This document shows, in pieces, positions 7,524-14,910 of a stretch of DNA of 24,403 nt. Within the stretch, counting starts at the first letter, position 1. Each line of letters opens with the position of its first letter. Under the pieces are notes generated by a model. The model was not told the DNA's origin, searched no databases, and saw nothing but the letters and a program-made list of their open reading frames with translations. The stretch is from RYN-433 sp036558265. Lineage in GTDB: Bacteria; Planctomycetota; Phycisphaerae; Tepidisphaerales; Tepidisphaeraceae. The stretch lies in NCBI GenBank assembly GCA_036558265.1, contig DATBFY010000172.1:1-24403 (forward strand). Direction: 5' to 3'. A program made the position numbers and the translations under genes.

Positions 7524-8516
7524 ATGCCCGAACGCACGCCCACCCGACGCTCATTCCTCGCTGCTTCCGCCGCCCTATTCGCCGGTTGCCACCTCGTTCC
7601 CACGGCCGGCGCCCCAGAGCCGACCACTCGAAACGCAGAACCCGCAACTCAGACCACCGAACCCATCATCGACATCCACCAGCACACCAATTACTCCGGC
7701 CGCACCGACGAGCAACTGCTCGCCCACCAGCGGAACATGGGCATCAGCAAGACGATCCTGCTGCCCGCCGGCCGGTATGTGGACCGTCCCTCCACGCACA
7801 TGGGCAAGTCCAACGGCCTGGCTGTCGGCGCCGGCACGAACGAAGCCTGCTACCGCCTGACGCAGGACCACCCCGGCGAGTATTACTTCTTTGCCAACGA
7901 CACGCCCGATCTTGATGGCGCGCGGGCCGAGATCGAGAAGTACCTGAAGCTGGGCGCGCTGGGCATCGGCGAGCAGAAGTTCAACATCGATGTGGAGTCC
8001 CCCGCGTTTGCCGTCATCGCCGACGTCGCAAGAGACTACGACGTGCCTGTCCTCTGCCACTTCCAGGTGGGCATGTACAACCACGGTTTTCGGCGCTTGT
8101 GGCGCGTGATGGACAAGTACCCAACGGTCAAGTTCATCGCCCACGCGCAGACCACCTGGACCAACGTGGACGCCGACTACGCGGACGACCCGAAGAACCT
8201 CTACCCCAAGACGCCCTACAAGCCGGGCGGTGTCACCGACCGATACCTGCGCGACTACGAGCACTTCTACGCCGACATCTCCGCCGGCTCGGGCCTGAAC
8301 TCGCTCCACCGCGACCCCGAGCACGCCCGCGCGTTCCTGCTGATGCACCAGGACAAGATCTTCTACGGCAGCGACTGCAACGACCACCCGGGCAAGCCGC
8401 CGATCTGCCAGGGCGCGCTGACGATCGCCGCGATCAAGTGGCTCGCGCCGTCGAAAGGGATTGCGCGCAAGATCCTGCACGACAATGCGGTGCGGGTACT
8501 GCGCGTGCCGGCGTAG
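7524..8516 (+). CDS. Tat-exported amidohydrolase-family protein (probable lipoprotein)
   Basis: This is a metal-dependent hydrolase of the amidohydrolase TIM-barrel superfamily (amidohydrolase 2 type), 330 residues. A twin-arginine signal lies at residues 7-22 (TRRSFLAASAALFAGC); the cysteine at 22 sits in an LFAGC lipobox-like site, so the protein may be lipid-anchored outside the cytoplasm. The barrel starts with the metal-binding HxH at 52-54 (IIDIHQH). Further ligands are the histidines in VLCHFQVG and FIAHAQ and the aspartate in FYGSDCND. The C-terminus IARKILHDNAVRVL is the usual family ending. The substrate is unknown; related proteins act on cyclic amides, lactones or decarboxylate aromatic acids. 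ATG 7524 is chosen because it places the Tat signal at the N-terminus; the frame is open back to 7404, but that stretch has no homology-like content. Confidence 0.85.
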   Translation: MPERTPTRRSFLAASAALFAGCHLVPTAGAPEPTTRNAEPATQTTEPIIDIHQHTNYSGRTDEQLLAHQRNMGISKTILLPAGRYVDRPSTHMGKSNGLAVGAGTNEACYRLTQDHPGEYYFFANDTPDLDGARAEIEKYLKLGALGIGEQKFNIDVESPAFAVIADVARDYDVPVLCHFQVGMYNHGFRRLWRVMDKYPTVKFIAHAQTTWTNVDADYADDPKNLYPKTPYKPGGVTDRYLRDYEHFYADISAGSGLNSLHRDPEHARAFLLMHQDKIFYGSDCNDHPGKPPICQGALTIAAIKWLAPSKGIARKILHDNAVRVLRVPA

Positions 8517-8524
8517 CCGGCACG
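8504..8524. repeat. Perfect 9-bp hairpin spanning the amidohydrolase stop codon
   Basis: CGTGCCGGC, a three-base loop GTA, and GCCGGCACG form a perfect inverted repeat. The stop codon TAG (8514-8516) lies in the loop and stem base. There is no following T-run, so it is either a weak hairpin terminator between convergent genes or a dispersed palindrome. Confidence 0.5.
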
Positions 8525-8536
8525 GTCGTCAAGCAG

Positions 8537-8809
8537 CTAAAAGAATCTGCGGACGCCAACGGTGACCAATAGTCCGGCGACGCCCATCAGCAGGATCACG
8601 ACGACGGATCGGACGAATCGGCCGCCGCCACGGCGCCGGTGCGCCGTCGCGCTCCCGCCCCCGCCCCGCCGGCGAATTTCGCGGTAATAGACCCCGTCGG
8701 GACGCGTGGATCGGCGGTGATAATTCATCTGGGCGGCGGCTCCCTTGCTGCTCTGATTATCGGCAAAGCGGTCAGGAGACGTTCGATCGACACGCAGGAA
8801 AGAGCGCAT
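8537..8809 (-). CDS. Small single-pass membrane protein
   Basis: This hypothetical protein has 90 residues. The N-terminal two thirds are basic and Gly/Arg-rich (REIRRRGGGGSATAHRRRGGG). The C-terminus is one transmembrane helix (SVVVILLMGVAGLLVTVGV) ending in RRFF, which suggests a tail-anchored arrangement with the basic part in the cytoplasm. It begins 12 bases after the gatB stop on the same strand, so it may be the last gene of that transcript. A shorter start at ATG 8728 (63 residues) has GGGAG about 12 bases upstream and is equally possible. I do not recognise a family. The composition of the N-terminal part is unusual enough that the longer start is doubtful. Confidence 0.5.
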   Translation of the reverse strand: MRSFLRVDRTSPDRFADNQSSKGAAAQMNYHRRSTRPDGVYYREIRRRGGGGSATAHRRRGGGRFVRSVVVILLMGVAGLLVTVGVRRFF

Positions 8810-8821
8810 GCTCTCGTCGGG

Positions 8822-10315
8822 TCAACCCAGTTTTTCCCTCAACCGCTCCTGCACCACCTTCGCGTTCAGGCCCTTCACACTCTTCATGACCATCCCCACC
8901 AGCGCCCCCAGCGCCGCCTGCTTGCCGGCCTTGTAGTCCTGCAATGGCCGCGGGTTCTGGGCGATCAGCGCGTCGATGGCGGCGTCGATCGCGCCGGTGT
9001 CGCTCGACTGGATGAGCCCCAGCTCGCTGGCGATCTGCTCCGCCGGCGCGTCGTGATCCAGCAGGCGCTCCAGCACCTTCCCCGCCGGTTCGGCGGCGGC
9101 GATCTTGTTCGCGTCGATCAGCGCCGCCACCTCCGCCAACCGCTGCGGGCGAAGGTTCAACCTGCCCAACGGCAGCGACCGTTCATTAGCCAGCCGCCGC
9201 CCGTGCGACAGGATCAGATTCGCCGCGCGCTTCGGGTTGGCGCCTGCGGCGATCGCACCGTCGAGCAGTTCGCCGGTCGCCCGGTCCCCCGCCAGGATCG
9301 CCGCGTCCATCGCCGGCAGCCCAAGCGCGTCCGTGTAGCGCTTCAGCCGCGCCGCGGGCAGCTCGCCGATCTGGCTCTTGAGCTGCGTCAGCCACTCCTC
9401 GCTCACCTCCACCGGCACCAGGTCGGGATCGGGGAAATAGCGGTAATCCTGCGCCTCCTCCTTGTCCCGCTGATGGAACGTGGACGCCGTCGCCTCATCC
9501 CAGCCGTAGGTGCTCTTCTTGCCCAGGCTGCCGGTCTCTTCCCACTCGCGGATCTGCCGCTGGATCTCGTAAGCGGTTGCGCGCTCGAGCACCGAGAAGC
9601 TGTTGAGGTTCTTGATCTCGGTGATCGCGGTCTTGTGGACCACGCCGTCGGCGTCGGTGATGTGGACGTTGATGTTCGGCTCGAAGCGCATGTGGCCCAT
9701 CTGCATCTGCGCCTCGGAGACACCCAGGAACTGCACGAGCTTCTGCAATTCCTGCCCGAACGTCGCCACGTCCTTGGGTGATGACAGATCCGGCTCCGTG
9801 ACGATCTCCAGGAGCGGCGTGCCGGCGCGGTTCAGGTCCACGATCGAGTAGTCGATCGCGTAGCCGCCCGGCGCCTCGTGCAGGAGCTTGCCGGCATCCT
9901 CCTCCAGGTGCGCGCGGCGGATGCGGACCTTGAGCGACGATGGCCCAGCCGCTGAAGCGGCCTCGCCGGAAGCGATCTCAAAAACGCCCTCGTAGCACAA
10001 CGGCAGGTCGTACTGTGAGATCTGGTAGTTCTTCGGAAGGTCCGGGTAATAGTACGACTTTCGATCCCACTTCGTGTGCTTCGCGATCGTGCAGCCCAGC
10101 GCCAGCCCGACCTTGATCGCGTACTCGACCGCCGTCTTGTTCATCACCGGCAGCGTGCCGGGCAGCCCCAGCACCTGCGGATCCACTTGCGAATTCGGTT
10201 CCCCGCCAAAGCCGTTGGCGGCGCCGGTGAACATCTTGGACTTGGTGGCGAGCTGGACGTGGATCTCCATCCCGACCAAAACCTTGTACGACTTGCAGAC
10301 GCGTGCAGCGGACAC
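8822..10315 (-). CDS. gatB: Aspartyl/glutamyl-tRNA(Asn/Gln) amidotransferase subunit B
   Basis: GatB is the kinase/transamidase subunit that converts misacylated Glu-tRNA(Gln) or Asp-tRNA(Asn) to the correct amide form, using ammonia delivered by GatA. At 497 residues the length is normal. The N-terminal catalytic domain begins VLVGMEIHVQL and contains CYEGVFEI, IRRAHLEEDAGK, DLNRAGTPLLEIV and the RFEPNINVH-type strand; EEAQDYRYFPDPDL and the helical tail plus YqeY-like tRNA-binding domain (from about 350) follow. The start is GTG 10315, with AAGGAA 5 bases upstream; the longer open frame to 10606 has no GatB-like sequence and overlaps the divergent gene. A variable loop at about 115-126 carries a small CTTCAG-core palindrome. 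GatA and GatC are not in the window. Confidence 0.95.
   Translation of the reverse strand: MSAARVCKSYKVLVGMEIHVQLATKSKMFTGAANGFGGEPNSQVDPQVLGLPGTLPVMNKTAVEYAIKVGLALGCTIAKHTKWDRKSYYYPDLPKNYQISQYDLPLCYEGVFEIASGEAASAAGPSSLKVRIRRAHLEEDAGKLLHEAPGGYAIDYSIVDLNRAGTPLLEIVTEPDLSSPKDVATFGQELQKLVQFLGVSEAQMQMGHMRFEPNINVHITDADGVVHKTAITEIKNLNSFSVLERATAYEIQRQIREWEETGSLGKKSTYGWDEATASTFHQRDKEEAQDYRYFPDPDLVPVEVSEEWLTQLKSQIGELPAARLKRYTDALGLPAMDAAILAGDRATGELLDGAIAAGANPKRAANLILSHGRRLANERSLPLGRLNLRPQRLAEVAALIDANKIAAAEPAGKVLERLLDHDAPAEQIASELGLIQSSDTGAIDAAIDALIAQNPRPLQDYKAGKQAALGALVGMVMKSVKGLNAKVVQERLREKLG
9948..9961. repeat. CTTCAG-core palindrome inside gatB
   Basis: GCCGCTGAAGCGGC reads GCCGCTTCAGCGGC on the coding strand, a 6-bp perfect hairpin. 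Its core CGCTTCAGCG is identical to that of the metH palindrome at 16901-16916, and it lies in an Ala/Gly/Ser-rich loop of GatB that varies between species. This may be a chance Ala-Ser codon run, so it is weaker than the metH case. Confidence 0.35.
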
Positions 10316-10352
10316 GGGGGTTCCTTTCACGATGGTCGTCGCGGACGCCGGA

Positions 10353-10358
10353 AGTATA
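10353..10358 (-). promoter_or_regulatory. Probable -10 box of gatB
   Basis: TATACT on the minus strand lies 37 bases before the gatB GTG, which leaves room for a normal leader containing the AAGGAA ribosome site. The -35 region (TGTTTT-like) is weak. Confidence 0.4.
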
Positions 10359-10428
10359 GCGACAGCAAATGCGTAAAACATGAGGGGACTGTCGGCGTGC
10401 ATGGACTTTCGCGCGATCCGCCCGCCGT

Positions 10429-10434
10429 TAGAAT
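10429..10434 (+). promoter_or_regulatory. -10-like box 8 bases before the glycosyltransferase start
   Basis: TAGAAT is followed after 8 bases by ATG 10443. Transcription from it would begin at or next to the start codon, giving a leaderless mRNA. No Shine-Dalgarno sequence is present and the -35 region is poor. Confidence 0.45.
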
Positions 10435-10442
10435 CCGTCGCG

Positions 10443-12185
10443 ATGACGTCGGAAACCAAGTTGACGACGGCCCCGCCCGACGCCGGGATACGGCTCCCGC
10501 GCCCGCTCGTCTGGGTCGGGCTGATCCTGCTGTTCTTCGGGGCGATCGCCCCGACCCTCTCTTGGCTTGAGTTCTCCGGCGGCATGGAGAACCTGAACAT
10601 CGCCACGGCGCTGGAGCTGCGGCGCGATCACTCGCACAACTGGCTGATCCCCACGCTCGAGGGCGAGACCCGCGTCAAGAAGCCCCCGCTGACCGCGTGG
10701 GTCACCGCCGCCGCCATCCGCCCCTCGACGGTTGCCGCGATGTCGAGCCGGGACGAGTCAGCCCGGCGCGCCGCCGCCGACCGCCTCGCCTTCGAGGCCC
10801 GCTGGCCCTCGCTCCTGGCCGCGTGCGTCATGCTGATCGCGGTCTACGAGCTGGGGCTCGTCGTCGCCGACGCCACCACCGCCCTGGTCGCCGCGCTCAT
10901 CGGCGGGACGATGCTGATGTTCCTGCGCTTTGGCCCGACCGCGACGATCGACGTCCACCTGGGCCTGTGGGTCATGGTCGCCAACGTCTTCTTCGCCCAC
11001 GCCGTGCTGCGCGACCGCCGGTGGTTCGGCTGCCTCGGCGCGGGCGCGGCCCTGGGGCTGGCGTTCATGGTCAAGGGGCCGGTCGCGTGGGTGCAGTCGC
11101 CGGCGCCGGTGCTGCTGTTCTTGCTCGTCGTCTGGCGGCGCGACGGGCGGATGTTGGGCCTCGGCCGCTGGCTCGCGCCGGTTGCGGTCGGACTCGCGTT
11201 CATGCTCCTGGTCGCGCTCCCTTGGTACGTCTACGTCATCCGTCACGTCCCCGGCGGCCTCAAGGTCTGGATGACCGAGGCCACCGAGGAGCGCGGCGAG
11301 CGCCCCAGCAGCGTGATTCAGTATCTTCTGCTCCTGCCCTACGTGCTTCCCTGGACGATCAGCCTCATCGGCGGCTTAATCTCGGCGCGCGGCCGTGGGA
11401 TGATGCTGGCCGTCTTCCTCGCGCTCGTGCCGCTGCTCCTCATGACGATCTACAAGGATCGCAAGGAACGCTACATGTACCCGACGACCGGCGCCGCCGC
11501 GGTCGTTGCCGCGGGAGGGCTGCTGGCGCTGGCGCGCAAGCGCGAGTCCTGGAACGCCCTCGACCACGTCGCCGTCGCCCAGCATTGGGCGCTGCTGGTC
11601 GCGATCGGCGTGATCCTCCCGGCCCTGGCGGCGACGCGCTGCACGCCCTGGCTGGTGACAATCTCCGGCGACCCCTGGCTCTCGCCCCCCTGGGGCGCGG
11701 GACTGACGATCGCCCTGGGCCTGGTCATCGCCTGCGCCATGCTGTTCCGCCGCCACTGGGTCGCCGCCCTCCTGGGCGCAACCGTCATCGTCATGCTCCT
11801 CGTCCACGCCGCCGTCCTCTACGGCTACGCGAAGACCGAAGCGGGGCTCAGCCCCATGCGGCCACTGGCCGAAGCGATCTGGCGCGCCTACCCGGACGCC
11901 CGGATGTTCAACGCCCACCCCCGCGGCAAACGCGCCAGCGTGGACCTCTCGATCTACATGAATCGCATCACCGACTGGGTCTCGATGGACGAGCTGGCGC
12001 ACATGCAACCCGGCCCGCGTCCGAAGGTCGTCGTCATGCTCCAGGACCCGAAAACCCCGCCGCCCACCCCCCCCGCCGGCTGGCAATTCATCGAGAAAGT
12101 CCCGCGCGACAAGGACTGGTGGTGGGCCTTCGTCCTGCCGCCCGCGGCTACAGCCGGCGCAGGTGAAACCCCCCGTCCACATTGA
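10443..12185 (+). CDS. ArnT/PMT-type membrane glycosyltransferase
   Basis: This is an integral membrane glycosyltransferase of the ArnT/dolichyl-mannosyltransferase-like superfamily, 580 residues. Such enzymes use polyprenyl-phosphate sugars to modify lipids or proteins on the outer face of the cytoplasmic membrane; donor and acceptor are unknown here. The first helix (about 20-40, PLVWVGLILLFFGAIAPTL) is followed by the family's outer loop with ENLNIATALELRRDHSHNW and TRVKKPPLTAW, where acidic and basic residues near the KPPL motif are typical of the active site. About ten more hydrophobic helices follow, then a soluble C-terminal domain of about 110 residues. ATG 10443 is preferred because a -10-like TAGAAT lies 8 bases upstream; ATG 10401 and ATG 10380 are alternatives. 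The last 38 bases overlap the convergent SDR gene. Confidence 0.82.
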   Translation: MTSETKLTTAPPDAGIRLPRPLVWVGLILLFFGAIAPTLSWLEFSGGMENLNIATALELRRDHSHNWLIPTLEGETRVKKPPLTAWVTAAAIRPSTVAAMSSRDESARRAAADRLAFEARWPSLLAACVMLIAVYELGLVVADATTALVAALIGGTMLMFLRFGPTATIDVHLGLWVMVANVFFAHAVLRDRRWFGCLGAGAALGLAFMVKGPVAWVQSPAPVLLFLLVVWRRDGRMLGLGRWLAPVAVGLAFMLLVALPWYVYVIRHVPGGLKVWMTEATEERGERPSSVIQYLLLLPYVLPWTISLIGGLISARGRGMMLAVFLALVPLLLMTIYKDRKERYMYPTTGAAAVVAAGGLLALARKRESWNALDHVAVAQHWALLVAIGVILPALAATRCTPWLVTISGDPWLSPPWGAGLTIALGLVIACAMLFRRHWVAALLGATVIVMLLVHAAVLYGYAKTEAGLSPMRPLAEAIWRAYPDARMFNAHPRGKRASVDLSIYMNRITDWVSMDELAHMQPGPRPKVVVMLQDPKTPPPTPPAGWQFIEKVPRDKDWWWAFVLPPAATAGAGETPRPH

Positions 12186-12939
12186 TCACTTCCCCCGTCG
12201 AGAACGGCAACAGGTCCCTGGCGATCGCCACCACCGCCCGCCCGACGTCCTCGGGCGTCCCCCACCGCCGGATCGGCGTCAGGTCCCGCTCGAAGATCAG
12301 CTCGTCGTACTTCGCCTTCACCGGCCCGGTCATGTCCGTCTCGATCACCCCCGGGCGAACCTCGTAAACGTTGATCCCATACTCCGCCAGCCGCGCGGCG
12401 TACAGCCTGGTCATCATCGCCAGCCCCGCCTTCGCGACGCAATAATCCCCCCGGTTCACGCTTACCGCATAGGCGGAGACCGACGTCACGTTCACGATCT
12501 TCCCGCCCCGCGTCCCCGCCGAGCGCATGTGATTGGCCACGAGCTGCGTCAGGAAATACGGCCCCTTCAGGTTGACATTGATCAGCCGATCGAACGACTC
12601 CTCGCTGGCCTCCAGCAGGTCCGCCCGAACCTCCGGCGCGATGCCCGCATTGTTCACCAGCAGGTCGATCCGCCCCAGCTCGGCCACCGTCCGCTCGACC
12701 AGCCGCCGCCGATCCTCGCCCACCGACACATCCGCCTGCACCAGGAGCGCGCGCGATCCCGCGGCTTCGATCTCGCGGCCGACCTCCTCCGCCGCCGCCG
12801 CATTCCGCGCGTAATTCACGACCACCCCGAACCCCTCCCTCGCCAGCGCGAGTGCGATTCCCCGCCCGATCCCGCGCGACGCGCCGGTCACGATCGCCAC
12901 CCGGCCCGCCGAGCCAGACGTAGAGCCCACTTCGCTCAT
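12148..12939 (-). CDS. SDR-family oxidoreductase, 3-ketoacyl-ACP reductase-like
   Basis: This NAD(P)-dependent short-chain dehydrogenase of 263 residues is of the classical type. The Rossmann dinucleotide motif TGASRGIG is at 18-25 and the structural NNAG at 96-99. The catalytic set is N123, S153, Y166 and K170 (YCVAK), and the C-terminal INVDGGFHLRRL is typical of FabG-like members. ARN after the second strand suggests NADPH preference. The substrate is not determined by sequence; FabG-like or sugar/polyol reductases are possible. The ATG overlaps the stop of the upstream coiled-coil gene by four bases (ATGA), so the two are translationally coupled. Its 3' end overlaps the end of the convergent glycosyltransferase by 38 bases. 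Confidence 0.92.
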   Translation of the reverse strand: MSEVGSTSGSAGRVAIVTGASRGIGRGIALALAREGFGVVVNYARNAAAAEEVGREIEAAGSRALLVQADVSVGEDRRRLVERTVAELGRIDLLVNNAGIAPEVRADLLEASEESFDRLINVNLKGPYFLTQLVANHMRSAGTRGGKIVNVTSVSAYAVSVNRGDYCVAKAGLAMMTRLYAARLAEYGINVYEVRPGVIETDMTGPVKAKYDELIFERDLTPIRRWGTPEDVGRAVVAIARDLLPFSTGEVINVDGGFHLRRL

Positions 12940-13538
12940 GGATGCTCGCCGTTCGCCGCCGCTGCCACGTGCGGTTGCGCGCTCGACGCCGTCTGCGTAT
13001 CCGGCCCCGGCAGGCGCTTCTCGTCCGCCAGCACCTCGTTCACGTACTGCTTGATCCGCTCGTCATTGAGCAATTGCGACATGAGCACCCGTCGATAGCT
13101 CGTCGCCCGCATCTGCTCCTTCAGGCCATCCGTCCGCTCCTGCCGCAGTTTCTCGTTCTGGGCGTAAAGCGCCTCCTCCAGCGCCTCGTTCTCCAGGAGC
13201 AGCGCGTACATCGCGTCGTTCTTCTTCGCGCTGTGACTGAAGAGTCCACCCAGCCCCGCGGCCTTCTTGCGGTATTCCTCCACCCGCTGGTTCAGCAGTT
13301 TAGCCTGCTCGGTCAGCTTGGCGTTCTCCCCCTTAAGCGTCTCGATCTCCTGCTCGTACAGCGTCTTGAACCCCTTCTGCGTCGTGAACAGCTCCTGCTC
13401 CTTCTTATCGATCAGCTTCGACGCCCGGAGATGCCCGAACGCCCGGCCGATCCGATAGCCCAGGAACAGGATGATCGCCGCCGCGACGGCGTAGAGGATG
13501 ACCTCGAGGGTCTGCAAGTTGGGGGGCAGGTGTGGCAT
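12936..13538 (-). CDS. Membrane-anchored coiled-coil protein
   Basis: This hypothetical protein of 200 residues has one N-terminal transmembrane helix (about 12-30, VILYAVAAAIILFLGYRIG). A long, charged coiled coil follows at about 38-150 (KKEQELFTTQKGFKTLYEQEIETLKGENAKLTEQ-like heptads are visible throughout), with a short Ala/Gln-rich tail. It resembles YhcB/LapA-like or envelope scaffold proteins in layout only; I cannot assign a family. No Shine-Dalgarno sequence is present, but TAGAAT (13553-13548) lies 9 bases before ATG 13538, suggesting its own leaderless transcript. It ends with a four-base overlap onto the SDR gene. The TerC gene lies upstream on the same strand, ending 51 bases before. 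Confidence 0.8.
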   Translation of the reverse strand: MPHLPPNLQTLEVILYAVAAAIILFLGYRIGRAFGHLRASKLIDKKEQELFTTQKGFKTLYEQEIETLKGENAKLTEQAKLLNQRVEEYRKKAAGLGGLFSHSAKKNDAMYALLLENEALEEALYAQNEKLRQERTDGLKEQMRATSYRRVLMSQLLNDERIKQYVNEVLADEKRLPGPDTQTASSAQPHVAAAANGEHP

Positions 13539-13547
13539 AAGCCGTCT

Positions 13548-13553
13548 ATTCTA
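13548..13553 (-). promoter_or_regulatory. -10-like box 9 bases before the coiled-coil gene
   Basis: TAGAAT on the minus strand is separated by 9 bases from ATG 13538. It is the same hexamer and nearly the same spacing as at 10429-10434, and there is no ribosome binding site in between. Confidence 0.45.
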
Positions 13554-13589
13554 GCGCGGGGCCGAATTGCGGAGAATACCCCAACTCCC

Positions 13590-14645
13590 TCAACGGATGA
13601 AGGACGTTGAGTTGTTCGTAGCAGGGGCGCTTTGTTTGTGGAAGCGGTCTGTCATGGGCGAGCCGCCCGTGCTACGGGGTTTTCGCAAAGACGCAACCAC
13701 CCCCACCCCCAGTATCGCGAACACCCCCGCCAGCAGATACAAATTGAAATGCTCCCCCAGATATGCCTTCAGATATTTCGCCGTCACCATCTTCACCCCC
13801 ACCACGATCAACACCACGGCCAGCGACACCTTCAGATACCTGAACCTGTCCATCATCCCCGAGAGCGCGAAATAGAGGCTCCGCAGTCCCAGGATCGCGA
13901 ACACGTTGCTCGTGAAGACCAGGAACGGGTCCGCCGTGATCGCGAAGATCGCCGGAATCGAGTCCACCGCGAACACCAGGTCCGTCGTCTCCACCAGCAC
14001 CAGCGCCAGCGCCAGCGGCGTCAGCATCAGCCGCCCGGCGCGCCGGACGATGAACAGATGCCCGTGATACTCCTCCGTCACCGGCACCAGCTTCCGCACG
14101 GCCCGCGTCACCGGGTTCTTCCCCGGATCGTGCGACCCCTCCCCCCGCGTGAACATCATTTTCAAGCCCGTGAAGATCAGAAACGCCCCGAATACCCAGA
14201 TCACCCAGTGATACTTCACAAGCTGCGCCCCCAGCGCGATCATCACCCCGCGCATCGCGATCGCCCCCAGGATTCCCCAGAACAGCACCCGATGCTGGTA
14301 CATCGCCGGCACCGCGAAGTACGAGAACAGCACCGCCATCACGAAGATGTTGTCCACGCTGAGCGATTTTTCGATCACGTACCCGGTGAGGTACTTGACC
14401 ACCGCCGCCCAGCCGCCGTTGTGCGTGCCGTCGATCCAGTCCACCTGCTGGCCCATCCCCATCCAGCGGTGCTCATAGCCAAAGTAGATGAAGATCGAAA
14501 AGAGCAGCGCCACCGCGATCCACACCCCCGTCCAGGTCAGCGCCTCCCGCGTCTTGATGACATGATCCTTGCGGTGGAAGACCCCCAGGTCCAGGGCCAA
14601 CAGGAGCAGCACAAAAACGACAAAACCGCACCAGATCCAGAACAT
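13590..14645 (-). CDS. TerC/Alx-family integral membrane protein
   Basis: This protein of 351 residues belongs to the TerC family, whose Alx-type members are linked to manganese export and metal or tellurite tolerance. About eight or nine hydrophobic helices are visible. The family motifs are EKSLSVDN at 92-99 and ETTDLVFAVDSIPAIFA at 219-235, whose acidic residues are thought to bind metal inside the membrane. The normal protein ends near residue 322 (VASLRKP). The last 29 residues (RSTGGSPMTDRFHK and onwards) are translated from a dispersed inverted-repeat element and are probably not functional sequence. TATAAA lies 6 bases before ATG 14645 and no Shine-Dalgarno site is seen. Members of this family are sometimes controlled by a pH- or Mn-sensing riboswitch, but the six-base leader leaves no room for one here. 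Confidence 0.9.
   Translation of the reverse strand: MFWIWCGFVVFVLLLLALDLGVFHRKDHVIKTREALTWTGVWIAVALLFSIFIYFGYEHRWMGMGQQVDWIDGTHNGGWAAVVKYLTGYVIEKSLSVDNIFVMAVLFSYFAVPAMYQHRVLFWGILGAIAMRGVMIALGAQLVKYHWVIWVFGAFLIFTGLKMMFTRGEGSHDPGKNPVTRAVRKLVPVTEEYHGHLFIVRRAGRLMLTPLALALVLVETTDLVFAVDSIPAIFAITADPFLVFTSNVFAILGLRSLYFALSGMMDRFRYLKVSLAVVLIVVGVKMVTAKYLKAYLGEHFNLYLLAGVFAILGVGVVASLRKPRSTGGSPMTDRFHKQSAPATNNSTSFIR
13618..13675. repeat. 58-bp element with terminal inverted repeats forming the TerC tail
   Basis: GTAGCAGGGGCG (13618-13629) and CGCCCGTGCTAC (13664-13675) are terminal inverted repeats matching at 11 of 12 positions. Between them is GC-rich unique-looking sequence. The element lies at the 3' end of the TerC reading frame and encodes most of its abnormal tail. 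I recognise it as a type of repeat seen widely in planctomycete genomes, but only one copy is present here. Confidence 0.6.
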
Positions 14646-14651
14646 CGCGGG

Positions 14652-14657
14652 TTTATA
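14652..14657 (-). promoter_or_regulatory. -10-like box 6 bases before the TerC start
   Basis: TATAAA on the minus strand precedes ATG 14645 by 6 bases, with no ribosome site between them. A leaderless start is suggested. Confidence 0.35.
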
Positions 14658-14715
14658 GGCCCCGGCTTGTCCGGAAAGCCATTACAAAACGGCCTACATT
14701 TCTTCACTGGCGAGC

Positions 14716-14744
14716 TTGACAGCGGCCGGATCTCATTCAACAAT
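14716..14744 (+). promoter_or_regulatory. Candidate promoter for metH with an overlapping inverted repeat
   Basis: TTGACA (14716-14721), a 17-base spacer and AACAAT (14739-14744) form a plausible sigma-70-type promoter, the -35 being perfect and the -10 matching 4 of 6. CCGGAT (14726-14731) and ATCCGG (14747-14752) form an inverted repeat straddling the -10, which could be an operator. The leader to the metH start is about 220 bases and contains the repeat at 14814-14910. I see no cobalamin or SAM riboswitch consensus in it. Confidence 0.4.
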
Positions 14745-14801
14745 AAATCCGGATTAACGGATGGATCATCTGCGGCGATCCATGCCGTGACTGTGTCGCC
14801 A

Positions 14802-14816
14802 ACGGCCTTTGGCCGT
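14802..14816. repeat. Short perfect hairpin
   Basis: ACGGCC, loop TTT, GGCCGT form a 6-bp hairpin that abuts and overlaps by three bases the longer element at 14814-14910. Compound palindromes of this kind are typical of repeat hot spots. Confidence 0.4.
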
Positions 14817-14910
14817 CATCCTGAGCGAAGCGAAGGATCTAGCCGCGAGGGGAAGTGATTGTCCGCTCGGGCAGGATCCTTCGGTCGTTTGAAACTCCCT
14901 CAGGATGACG
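14814..14910. repeat. 97-bp HPERSEG-type inverted-repeat element in the metH leader
   Basis: CGTCATCCTGAG (14814-14825) pairs perfectly with CTCAGGATGACG (14899-14910), and nested inside CGAAGGATC (14831-14839) pairs with GATCCTTCG (14875-14883). Read as protein on the plus strand the left arm gives the HPERSEGS string that marks a repeat known from many bacterial genomes. The element would form a long hairpin in the metH leader RNA. It also contains the TTG at 14859 that falsely extends the metH reading frame. Confidence 0.75.

Noticed and set aside
8639..9781. 380-codon plus-strand open frame opposite gatB
   Set aside because: Arg/Leu/His-rich shadow product with no domain, fully antisense to a conserved housekeeping gene.
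10316..10606. N-terminal extension of gatB to 10606
   Set aside because: The extra 97 residues show no GatB similarity, overlap the divergent glycosyltransferase, and the GTG at 10315 has a good ribosome site.
12163..13098. Plus-strand frame opposite the SDR and coiled-coil genes
   Set aside because: Pro/Arg/His-rich shadow; the minus strand carries complete SDR motifs.
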